Source of the DNA: DATEPR01 sp036491115
GTDB lineage: Bacteria; Actinomycetota; Actinomycetes; Mycobacteriales; Pseudonocardiaceae
Direction: 5' to 3'
Length of the DNA stretch: 64,000 bases
Assembly: GCA_036491115.1 (NCBI GenBank)
Contig: DASXCQ010000094.1
Span: forward strand, 1-64,000
In this document: positions 7,511 through 14,890 of the stretch, piece by piece
How the letters are laid out: every line of letters begins with the position of its first letter
Numbering within the stretch: the first letter of the stretch is position 1
The notes under the pieces: generated by a model
What the model saw: only the letters and a program-made list of their open reading frames with translations
Databases searched by the model: none
What the model was told of the DNA's origin: nothing
Translations under genes and position numbers: made by a program

Positions 7511-8443
7511 GTGCGTGAACACGACATCCGCTCGGCGGACGGTACGGCGATCAGGGTGTGGCGGGCCGGCGGCGGTGGCCGGGAGGTGCTGCTGTGCCCC
7601 GGCCTGGGCACCATGCCCGAGGCCTGGCCGTACCTGGAGGGGCCGGACGCGCGGCGGTGGCGGGTGCACAGCTGGTACCACCGGGGCACGCTCGGCTCGG
7701 CCCGACCGGCGGACCCGAGCCGCATCCGGCTGGCCGACCACGTGGCGGACGCGCGGGCGGTGCTGGACGACGCCGAGGTCGAGCGGGCCGTGGTGATGGG
7801 GTGGTCGGCCGGGGCGGCGGTGGCGTGCGAGCTGGCGCTGCGATACCCGGAGCGGGTATCCGGATTGCTGCTGGTGGCGGGCGCGCCGGGTGATCCGTTC
7901 AGCGGGCTGTTCGGCCTGCTGGGCCTGCCGGACGCGGTGCGGCGCGGCATGGCGTCGGCGGCGGCACAGGTGGTGCGGGGTGCCGGGCCGGTGCTGAACG
8001 CGGTACTGCACCGGATGCCGCTGAACACGGTGACGGCGACCCTGGTCCGGCACAGCGGGGTGATACGGCCGGCCAGCCGGACCGAGGACGTGGTGGCGGC
8101 CGGGCGGCGGTTCCTGTCCCACGACTGGGGCTGGTACGGCGAGTTGGCCCTGGCCCTGGCCGGTGAGCCGTCGCCGGAGCTGAGCGGGGTGAGCTGCCCG
8201 GTCACCGTGCTGGTCGGCCGGTACGACGTGATCGCCGACCCGAAACACGTGGCCAGGTCGGTGGGCGCGCTGCCACAGGCCAGGATCAGGGTGCTCCCCA
8301 CCAGCCATTTCCTGCCGCTGGAGGCACCCGGCGAGGTGGCGGCCGAGCTGGCGCTGCTGGTGGCACGGATCGACGCCGTGCACGGCGCCAGCCACTGGAT
8401 CGCCGGCCTGCCTGAGCAGCGCACTCTGGCGCACCGGGTGTGA
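7511..8443 (+). CDS. Alpha/beta hydrolase
   Basis: This 310-residue cytoplasmic hydrolase has the nucleophile elbow GWSAG (Ser near 99), a likely acid in VGRYDVIAD and the catalytic His in TSHFLPLE near the C-terminus. A helical lid lies between. Such folds are esterases, lipases, thioesterases or peptidases, and the substrate is unknown. The start is taken as GTG 7511; two GTG codons about 20 bases upstream are alternatives. It is divergent from the 2-hydroxyacid dehydrogenase with a 63-base gap, so the two could share control. The lipoprotein gene follows after 42 bases. Confidence 0.75.
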   Translation: MREHDIRSADGTAIRVWRAGGGGREVLLCPGLGTMPEAWPYLEGPDARRWRVHSWYHRGTLGSARPADPSRIRLADHVADARAVLDDAEVERAVVMGWSAGAAVACELALRYPERVSGLLLVAGAPGDPFSGLFGLLGLPDAVRRGMASAAAQVVRGAGPVLNAVLHRMPLNTVTATLVRHSGVIRPASRTEDVVAAGRRFLSHDWGWYGELALALAGEPSPELSGVSCPVTVLVGRYDVIADPKHVARSVGALPQARIRVLPTSHFLPLEAPGEVAAELALLVARIDAVHGASHWIAGLPEQRTLAHRV

Positions 8444-8485
8444 CGCTCACCCGACACTCACGCTTGCCGGCCTAGGCTGGATGTC

Positions 8486-9694
8486 GTGTCTTCAGCACGG
8501 CGAACCAGGTCACACGCCTCACGGTGGCCAGCGGCCTTGGTGGTCGGGGCCGCGGTGGTGACGCTGGCCGGGTGCGCGAGCTTCACCCAGGAGGCGGCGC
8601 CGGGCAATTGGTCGGCCGCGCCGAGCCTGGCCCCCGAGTCCCCGCCGAATCCGGTACTGCCCGGCCAGTCCGGCCAGGGCCAGGGTGGCGGCGGCCCGCA
8701 GCAGCCGCAGGACCCGACGTCGGTCCCACCACCGCAGGGCTGCCAGGACTTCAACCCGGCCGTCATCGCGACCTGTCTGGACCCGGTCTCGGCAGTGGTG
8801 GCCCTGCCCGGCACCGCGGCCGACCCGGTCGGCCTGGCCGCAGAGCGCACCACCGGCCGGATCGTCCGGGTGCACAAGGGCGACCAGCCGGTCCAGGTGG
8901 CCAAGCTGTCGGTCACCGCGACCGGCGACGGCGGCCTGACCGGACTCGCGCTGTCGCCCACGTACACGCAGGACCAGTTGATGTTCGCCTACGTGACGAC
9001 GCCGCACGACAACCGCGTCCTGCTGATCGCGCCGGGCGACACGCCGAAACCGGTGCTCACCGGCATTCCACGCGGCGCCACGGACAACCGGGGCGTGCTG
9101 GCGGTGGACCACCGGGGCGAGCTGCTGGTGGCGACCGGCGACGCCGGCAACGCCGCCGCGGCGACCAACCCGCATTCCCTGGCCGGCAAGGTGCTGCGCA
9201 TCGACGTCGACGGCGCGCCCGCGCCCGGCAACCCCGACCCGAACTCACCGATCGTGGCATCCGGCCTGATCGACCCCGGTGGCGTGTGCACGTCGTTGGA
9301 CGGTAGCAAGGCGTGGGTGACGGACCGGGCGGCCAGCCAGGACGTGCTGTACCGGCTCACCATCGGTCAGCCCCTGGATCAGCCGGCGTGGACGTGGCCG
9401 GACAAGCCGGGTGTCGCGGGTTGTGCCGCGTTCAGCACGTCGGTGATGGTGGCGATGACGACGGCCGCTGACGTGCAGTCGCTGTCGTTGAACAGCGACG
9501 GGTCGTTCACGAGCAAGCCGACGGTGTCGTTGCAGGGGCCGAACGGGTTCGGCCGGTTGAGCGGGATGGACATCATCGATGACCGTGGGGCCATGGCTGG
9601 GACGGTGAACAAGGATGCCGGCGGGCATCCCGGGTCGAGTGATGATCGGGTTGTCGTCATTACGAGTCAGCCGGCCGGTGGCGGGCAGGACTGA
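8486..9694 (+). CDS. Lipoprotein with glucose/sorbosone dehydrogenase-like beta-propeller (LppZ-like)
   Basis: This 402-residue exported lipoprotein has a twin-basic N-terminus and a lipobox LAGC near residue 30. A linker rich in Pro, Gly and Gln (about 35-75) follows, then a six-bladed propeller similar to PQQ-dependent sugar dehydrogenases (GLALSPTY, LAGKVLRID, GLIDPGG). It matches the location of lppZ (Rv3006) in M. tuberculosis. Whether it binds PQQ or oxidises sugars is not shown. GTG 8486 lies seven bases after TAGGCT, consistent with a leaderless transcript. It converges with the nudix gene. Confidence 0.82.
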   Translation: MSSARRTRSHASRWPAALVVGAAVVTLAGCASFTQEAAPGNWSAAPSLAPESPPNPVLPGQSGQGQGGGGPQQPQDPTSVPPPQGCQDFNPAVIATCLDPVSAVVALPGTAADPVGLAAERTTGRIVRVHKGDQPVQVAKLSVTATGDGGLTGLALSPTYTQDQLMFAYVTTPHDNRVLLIAPGDTPKPVLTGIPRGATDNRGVLAVDHRGELLVATGDAGNAAAATNPHSLAGKVLRIDVDGAPAPGNPDPNSPIVASGLIDPGGVCTSLDGSKAWVTDRAASQDVLYRLTIGQPLDQPAWTWPDKPGVAGCAAFSTSVMVAMTTAADVQSLSLNSDGSFTSKPTVSLQGPNGFGRLSGMDIIDDRGAMAGTVNKDAGGHPGSSDDRVVVITSQPAGGGQD

Positions 9695-9709
9695 GGCTCC
9701 TGCCGGGGC

Positions 9710-10174
9710 TCAGTGGGCCGGCAACCCGGCCTCAGCGAAGTGCCGCCGAAAAATATGCTCCTGCCCGGTCTCGATCTCCACCCGCCCGAACGCCGAGGCA
9801 GCAGGCACCAACTCACGATGAGTCATCTCGAACTCGGGCGCCCAGGGCTCAACAGACACCTCAGCCACCCACATGGCCCGAACCAGCACCAGGCCCTCCT
9901 CGGGCCCGGCAACACAAGTTCCCCGCGCATACCCCAGCAACCGAGCAGAGATCACCGAAGCACACGCCTCCTCGGCCACCTCCCGAACCAGCGCGTCATA
10001 AGCAGTCTCCCCAGGCTCAGGACGACCACCGGGCAACGTCCACCGAAGACCGTCCGGGCTCACCAACACCGCCCGGTCACCGACAACGCAGACACCAGCG
10101 GAACCGTGGGGCCGCCCGGACGGAACAGGCCTGGGCGGGCACCACTCGGCGATCCACGACGGCTCTACCGACAG
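9710..10174 (-). CDS. Nudix hydrolase with an unclear start
   Basis: The nudix box GGRPEPGETAYDALVREVAE matches GX5EX7REUXEE and would bind Mg for cleavage of a nucleoside diphosphate linked to another group. The substrate cannot be assigned. The frame has no ATG, GTG or TTG in a sensible place. The last plausible start before the domain is CTG 10174, 10 bases inside the 3' end of gatB, giving 154 residues. Longer readings run antiframe through gatB and have shadow composition. Translation could be coupled to gatB termination (gatB stop at 10165). The call is firm for the domain and weak for the start. Confidence 0.7.
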   Translation of the reverse strand: MSVEPSWIAEWCPPRPVPSGRPHGSAGVCVVGDRAVLVSPDGLRWTLPGGRPEPGETAYDALVREVAEEACASVISARLLGYARGTCVAGPEEGLVLVRAMWVAEVSVEPWAPEFEMTHRELVPAASAFGRVEIETGQEHIFRRHFAEAGLPAH

Positions 10175-11667
10175 CGTTCGACCACCAGTTCCTTGACCCG
10201 CTGCGGGTCGGCCTGGCCCTTGGTCGCCTTCATGACCGCGCCCACGATCGCCCCGGCCGCGTTCACCTTGCCGCCACGGATCTTCTCCGCCACGTCGGGC
10301 TGCGCCGCCAACGCCGCGTCGACCGCCGCGATCAGGGCCGTGTCGTCCGACATCACCTTCAGGCCGTGCGCCGCGACGACCTCGTCCGGCTCGCCTTCGC
10401 CGGCCAGCACGCGGTCGACCACCTGACGGGCCAGGTTGGTGGTCAGCTCCTTCGAAGCCACCAGCGCCGAGACCCGTGCCACCTGGGCGGGCGTGATCGG
10501 CAGGTCGGCCAGTTCGACGCCACGGGTGTTGGCCTGCTGCGCCAGGTACGACACCCACCAGGAGCGCGCCTCAGCGGGAGCAGCACCGGCATCCACAGTG
10601 GACGTGATGAGGTCGATGGCGCCGATGTTGACCAGGTCGCGCAACTCGGCGTCGGACAGGCCCCACTCGGTCTGCACCCGCTTGCGCCGCTGCGCGGGCA
10701 TCTCCGGCAGGGTCGCGCGCAACTCGGCCACCCACTTGCGGGACGGCGCGATCGGTACCAGGTCGGGCTCCGGGAAGTAGCGGTAGTCCTCCGCCGTCTC
10801 CTTGGTCCGCCCGGACGACGTGGACTGCGTCGACTCGTCGTAGTGCCGGGTCTCCTGCGTCACCGTGCCGCCGCTGGACAGCACCGCGCCCTGCCGGCAC
10901 ATCTCGTACCGCACGGCCCGTTCGACGCTGCGCAGCGAGTTGACGTTCTTCGTCTCCGTGCGGGTGCCGAACACGTCGGCACCGTGCGGCATCAGCGACA
11001 CGTTGGCGTCGCACCGCAGGGAACCCTGATCCATTCGCACGTCCGACACGTCCAGCGCGCGCAGTAGGTCGCGCAGCGCGGTCACGTACGCGCGGGCCAC
11101 CTCGGGTGCGCGGGCGCCGGTACCGGTGATCGGCTTGGTGACGATCTCGATCAGCGGTACGCCTGCCCGGTTGTAGTCCAGCAGCGAGTACTCGGCGCCG
11201 TGAATACGACCGGTGGCACCGCCGACGTGCAGCGACTTGCCGGTGTCCTCCTCCATGTGGGCGCGCTCGATGAGCACCCGGAAGACCTCGCCGTCGGCCA
11301 GCTCCACGTCCAGGTAGCCGTTGTACGCGATGGGCTCGTCGTACTGCGACGTCTGGAAGTTCTTCGGCATGTCCGGGTAGAAGTAGTTCTTCCGCGCGAA
11401 CCGGCACCACTCGGCGATCTCGCAGTGCAGCGCCAGGCCGATCCGGATCGCCGACGCCACGGCCGAACCGTTCACCGCGGGCAGCGCGCCGGGCAGGCCG
11501 AGGCAGGTCGGGCACACCTGGGTGTTCTGCTCGGCGCCGAACGTGGTCGAGCAGCCGCAGAACATCTTGGTGCGGGTGGACAGTTCGGTGTGCACCTCGA
11601 GGCCGAGCACCGGGTCGAACCGGGCCAGGACGTCCTCGTAGTCCATCAGGTCCGCGACCGCGGTCAC
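10165..11667 (-). CDS. gatB: Aspartyl/glutamyl-tRNA amidotransferase subunit B
   Basis: GatB phosphorylates and transamidates misacylated Glu-tRNA(Gln) and Asp-tRNA(Asn) with GatA and GatC. The 500 residues show the N-terminal kinase-like domain with Cys ligands (CGCSTTFG, CPTCLGLPG), the GLEVHTEL start motif, and the C-terminal helical and Yqey domains. GTG 11667 overlaps the upstream small gene's stop by four bases (GTGA), so translation is coupled. The operon order is gatC-gatA-small protein-gatB, transcribed on the minus strand. The pfkA gene found between gatA and gatB in mycobacteria is absent here. Confidence 0.97.
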   Translation of the reverse strand: MTAVADLMDYEDVLARFDPVLGLEVHTELSTRTKMFCGCSTTFGAEQNTQVCPTCLGLPGALPAVNGSAVASAIRIGLALHCEIAEWCRFARKNYFYPDMPKNFQTSQYDEPIAYNGYLDVELADGEVFRVLIERAHMEEDTGKSLHVGGATGRIHGAEYSLLDYNRAGVPLIEIVTKPITGTGARAPEVARAYVTALRDLLRALDVSDVRMDQGSLRCDANVSLMPHGADVFGTRTETKNVNSLRSVERAVRYEMCRQGAVLSSGGTVTQETRHYDESTQSTSSGRTKETAEDYRYFPEPDLVPIAPSRKWVAELRATLPEMPAQRRKRVQTEWGLSDAELRDLVNIGAIDLITSTVDAGAAPAEARSWWVSYLAQQANTRGVELADLPITPAQVARVSALVASKELTTNLARQVVDRVLAGEGEPDEVVAAHGLKVMSDDTALIAAVDAALAAQPDVAEKIRGGKVNAAGAIVGAVMKATKGQADPQRVKELVVERCR

Positions 11668-11858
11668 GAGTCGTCACCGTCCTTGCGCATCGACCGGAAC
11701 AACAGCGCGCCACCGGTCACCACGGCGGCGATGTTGACCACCGCGTTGGCCAGTGCCAGCCGGTCCTTCTTGCCCTTCGCCTCGCGCAGCTGCCGCACGG
11801 CGCCCACCGCGCCGAGGGCCAGGCCGAGCAGGCCGAACACGTCACGGGTCCGCTTCAT
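11664..11858 (-). CDS. Small membrane protein inside the gat operon
   Basis: This 64-residue protein has two hydrophobic stretches (about 6-23 and 37-54) separated by a basic loop rich in Lys and Arg, and an acidic tail. The start is ATG 11858, whose ATGA overlaps the gatA stop; its own stop overlaps the gatB start by four bases. The tight coupling on both sides means it is co-translated with the amidotransferase subunits. I do not recognise a family. An upstream in-frame ATG would add six residues but would extend the overlap with gatA. Confidence 0.7.
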   Translation of the reverse strand: MKRTRDVFGLLGLALGAVGAVRQLREAKGKKDRLALANAVVNIAAVVTGGALLFRSMRKDGDDS

Positions 11859-13381
11859 GAGACCGTCACTCCCCACTCCGGGATGCGCTGGATCTGCGGG
11901 CCGCCCTCAGCCGCGTCGCGCGCCACCTCGTAGGCGGCGGCGATCCGGTACATCCGGTCCTCCCGCAGCGCCGGGGCCATGATCTGCAGGCCCACCGGCA
12001 GGTTGTCGTCCGGCGCGAGCCCGCTGGGGACGCTCATCGCCGGGATGCCGGCCAGGCTGGCCGGGATGGTGCACAGGTCGGCCAGGTACATCGACATCGG
12101 GTTGCCGGTGCGCTCGCCGAGCCGGAACGCCGTGGTGGGCGTGGTGGGCGACACCAGCACGTCCACCGACGTGAACGCGGACTCGACGTCGCGCCGGATC
12201 AGCGTGCGCACCTTCTGCGCCTGGCCGTAGTACGCGTCGTAGTAGCCGGACGACAGCGCGTACGTGCCGATCATGATGCGCCGCTTGACCTCCGCGCCGA
12301 ACCCGGCCTCGCGGGTGGCGGACATGACGTCCTCGGCACTGGCGCCGTCGCCGTCACCCACCCGCAGGCCGTACCGCATGGCGTCGAACCGGGCCAGGTT
12401 GGACGAGCACTCGCTGGGCGCGATGAGGTAGTACGCCGCGAGTCCGTAGCGGAAGTGCGGGCACCGGACGTCGACCACCTCGGCGCCCAGCCCGCGCAGC
12501 GTGTCCACGGCGGCGTGGAACGAGGCCAGCACGCCGTCCTGATAGCCCTCGCCGCCTGCCAGGTCGGTCACCACGCCGATCCGCACGCCGCTCAGGTCGC
12601 CGGACATGCCCTCGCGGGCCGCGGCCACCACGGCCGGCACCGGTTCGGCGATGGACGTGGAGTCCATCGGGTCGTGGCCGCCGATCACCTCGTGCAGCAG
12701 GGCCGCGTCCAGCACGGTCCGCGCGCACGGGCCCGCCTGGTCCAGCGATGACGAGAACGCCACCAGCCCGTACCGGGACACGCCGCCGTAGGTGGGCTTC
12801 ACGCCGACCGTGCCGGTGACCGCGCCGGGCTGGCGGATCGAGCCGCCGGTGTCGGTGCCGATCGCCAGCGGCGCCTCGAACGCGGCCAGCGCGGCCGACG
12901 AGCCGCCGCCGGAACCGCCGGGCACCCGGTCGAGGTCCCACGGGTTGTGCGTGGCGCCGTAGAAGGAGTTCTCGGTGGACGAACCCATGGCGAACTCGTC
13001 CATGTTCGTCTTGCCGAGGATGACCACACCGGCCTGCAGCAGCCGCGTGGTGACGGTGGCGTCGTAGGGCGGCACCCAGTCGCGCAGCATCCGCGAGCCG
13101 ACCGTGGTGGGCACACCCTCGGTGACGACGACGTCCTTCATCGCCAGCGGCACACCGGCCAGCGGCGACGCCGGCGCACGGCCGGCGGCGACGTCCTCGT
13201 CGACGGCACGGGCCGCGTTCAGCGCGCGCTCGGTGGACACGTGCAGGAAGGCGTGCACCCGGTCGTCGACCTCGGCGATCCGGTCCAGGTGCGCCTGCGT
13301 CACCTCGACCGAGGACACCTCGCCGGCCTGGATGCGCGCGGCCAGGTCGACCGCGGTGAGCCGGGTCAGGTCGTCGGTCAT
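11855..13381 (-). CDS. gatA: Aspartyl/glutamyl-tRNA amidotransferase subunit A
   Basis: GatA releases ammonia from glutamine for the tRNA-dependent amidation done by GatB. It belongs to the amidase-signature family and at 508 residues is full length. The Ser-cisSer-Lys triad is visible: Lys in PLAMKDVVV, the Ser-rich GGSGGGSSAA, and the nucleophile region TDTGGSIRQPG. The ATG at 13381 overlaps the gatC stop by four bases (ATGA), and the gatA stop overlaps the next gene in the same way. The gene is thus in the middle of a fully coupled operon. Confidence 0.98.
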   Translation of the reverse strand: MTDDLTRLTAVDLAARIQAGEVSSVEVTQAHLDRIAEVDDRVHAFLHVSTERALNAARAVDEDVAAGRAPASPLAGVPLAMKDVVVTEGVPTTVGSRMLRDWVPPYDATVTTRLLQAGVVILGKTNMDEFAMGSSTENSFYGATHNPWDLDRVPGGSGGGSSAALAAFEAPLAIGTDTGGSIRQPGAVTGTVGVKPTYGGVSRYGLVAFSSSLDQAGPCARTVLDAALLHEVIGGHDPMDSTSIAEPVPAVVAAAREGMSGDLSGVRIGVVTDLAGGEGYQDGVLASFHAAVDTLRGLGAEVVDVRCPHFRYGLAAYYLIAPSECSSNLARFDAMRYGLRVGDGDGASAEDVMSATREAGFGAEVKRRIMIGTYALSSGYYDAYYGQAQKVRTLIRRDVESAFTSVDVLVSPTTPTTAFRLGERTGNPMSMYLADLCTIPASLAGIPAMSVPSGLAPDDNLPVGLQIMAPALREDRMYRIAAAYEVARDAAEGGPQIQRIPEWGVTVS

Positions 13382-13677
13382 GACGCCTCCCCCAGGATGC
13401 GCGGCACGCGGAACCGGCCGCCCTCGGCGGCGGGTGCGCCGGACAGGGCCTGCTGCTGGGTCAGGCAGGGCCGGGCCGCGTCCTCACGGAACACGTTGAC
13501 CAGCGGCACGGCGTGTGTCGTGGGCGGGATGTCGTCCGCGGCGACCTCGCCGACGGAGGCCACGGAAGTCAGGATCACGTCGAGCTGCCCGGCGAACAGG
13601 GTGAGCTCGTCCTCCGTGACCGCCAGCCTGGCCAGGCTGGCGAGGTGGGCGACCTCTGCTCGGGAGATGTTGGGCAC
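13378..13677 (-). CDS. gatC: Aspartyl/glutamyl-tRNA amidotransferase subunit C
   Basis: This 99-residue subunit stabilises GatA and links it to GatB. It has the usual EVAHLASLARL helix and the conserved C-terminal FRVPRIL motif. The start is GTG 13677, with AGGAG ten bases upstream; upstream sequence in frame is not family-like. It is the first gene of the minus-strand gatC-gatA-small-gatB operon. The 333 bases upstream (13678-14010) separate it from the divergent ACT-domain gene and hold a 14-bp direct repeat (CCCGACTCCCGGCT at 13743 and 13846) but no clear promoter. Confidence 0.93.
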   Translation of the reverse strand: MPNISRAEVAHLASLARLAVTEDELTLFAGQLDVILTSVASVGEVAADDIPPTTHAVPLVNVFREDAARPCLTQQQALSGAPAAEGGRFRVPRILGEAS

Positions 13678-14010
13678 GGTGGGAGGACTCCTGGTGCTGC
13701 GCTGATCTGGTTTCGTTGTTGACCCATTGAGTCTATGGCGCACCCGACTCCCGGCTCGACCGGGTTTGACGGCCACGGAACGCGCACTCGACACGAGCCT
13801 GGAATCTGTCCGACATCCACCCGACATCCCGCCGGGATGCGCTGCCCCGACTCCCGGCTTCTGCCACAATCGACGGCCGGTGACAGCCCGGCAGTGGTTG
13901 GGGCCGGTCTGGTCGGGGCAGTCTTCTTCCAGTTCAATGGTGGAGTCGACTGCTGCCCGCAACTGAACGCGGACGGCGAGGCTCCGCGTGTGAAGCAGGA
14001 GGCGTTCGCC

Positions 14011-14661
14011 TTGTCCTTCCTGATCCGGGTGCTGCTCCCGGACACCCCAGGCACCCTGGGCGCGGTGGCCACCGCGCTGGGCGGCATCGGGGCCGACATC
14101 CTGAGCGTCGACGTCGTCGAACGCGGCCGGGGTACGGCCGTCGACGACCTGGTGGTGGAGCTGCCGTCCGGCCGGCTGCCGGACGTGCTGATCACCGCGG
14201 CCGAGTCGGTGGAAGGCGTCGAAGTGGACGCGGTCCGGCCCTACGCGGGCGTGCTGGACACCCATCGGGAGCTGGAACTGGTGGAGGCCGTCGCGGACGA
14301 CCCCAGAGCCGGCCTGGACACGTTCACCGAGGGCGTACCGAAGATCGTCCGGGCCGGCTGGGCCATGACGCTGCACAGCGACGGCCACGGTGTGAGCCGG
14401 TTAGCGGCCAGCACGGCGGCGCCGCAGATGGACGTGGACATGCCGTGGATGCCGTTGCAGCGCGCCACCGTGCTCGACGGTGAGTCACCGTGGGTGCCGG
14501 ACACGTGGCAGCAGTTGGGCACCGAGTTGGCGGCAACGCCGGTGGGCAAGCCGGACCGGGCGCTGTTGGTCGCCCGGCCCGGCGGGCCGATGTTCCGCGC
14601 CGCCGAGGTGGCCCGACTGGCCCACCTGGCCGGCATCGTGGCCGTGGTGCTGGACGGCTAG
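14011..14661 (+). CDS. ACT-domain protein (Rv3013-like)
   Basis: The 216-residue protein starts with an ACT domain (about 1-75: LIRVLLPDTPGTLG, ADILSVDVVE), the fold that binds amino acids in regulated enzymes. A domain of unknown function follows, with GRPGGPEFR-like sequence (here ARPGGPMFRAAEV) near the end. The same gene lies between gatC and ligA in M. tuberculosis (Rv3013); no function is established. I prefer TTG 14011, preceded by GGAGG at eight bases and matching the family N-terminus. GTG 13990 is an alternative adding seven residues. Its stop shares CTAG with a convergent micro-gene. Confidence 0.8.
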   Translation: MSFLIRVLLPDTPGTLGAVATALGGIGADILSVDVVERGRGTAVDDLVVELPSGRLPDVLITAAESVEGVEVDAVRPYAGVLDTHRELELVEAVADDPRAGLDTFTEGVPKIVRAGWAMTLHSDGHGVSRLAASTAAPQMDVDMPWMPLQRATVLDGESPWVPDTWQQLGTELAATPVGKPDRALLVARPGGPMFRAAEVARLAHLAGIVAVVLDG

Positions 14662-14771
14662 CCGTTCGGCGCGGGCGCGTCGGACGCGGCGGCGGCAACC
14701 AGGAGTGCGCCGGCGACCAGCAGGCCGGCGACCACACCGCGTGCGATCCAGGTGGTCGGTTTGGTGGACAT
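14658..14771 (-). CDS. 37-residue single-helix membrane protein
   Basis: The reading frame begins MSTKPTTWIARG, continues with an uninterrupted hydrophobic helix of Ala, Val, Leu and Gly (about 12-31) and ends SDAPAPNG. ATG 14771 has GAGGAG at seven bases, a strong ribosome site. The stop overlaps the ACT-gene stop by three bases within the shared CTAG. The charge pattern (basic inside, acidic outside) fits a type I or signal-anchor topology. No family is recognised. The good ribosome site and tight packing are the main support. Confidence 0.6.
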   Translation of the reverse strand: MSTKPTTWIARGVVAGLLVAGALLVAAAASDAPAPNG

Positions 14772-14890
14772 GGGCAACTCCTCGGTGCGACGAGGATCGA
14801 TCCAACGTGGATGCACCCGCCGGTAAACCTCGGTGCCGCACCAGTTTGCTGGGTTGATGGCGGGCGAAGACGGACATAGCCTCTATTCCG

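Noticed and set aside
6530..8434. 634-residue fusion of the 2-hydroxyacid dehydrogenase with an N-terminal extension
   Set aside because: The extension is the complement of the alpha/beta hydrolase gene. A leaderless promoter and start lie at 7447-7459.
13735..14010. N-terminal extension of the ACT-domain protein by about 90 residues
   Set aside because: It precedes a good ribosome site at TTG 14011 and shows no family-like sequence. It is probably the gatC/ACT promoter region.
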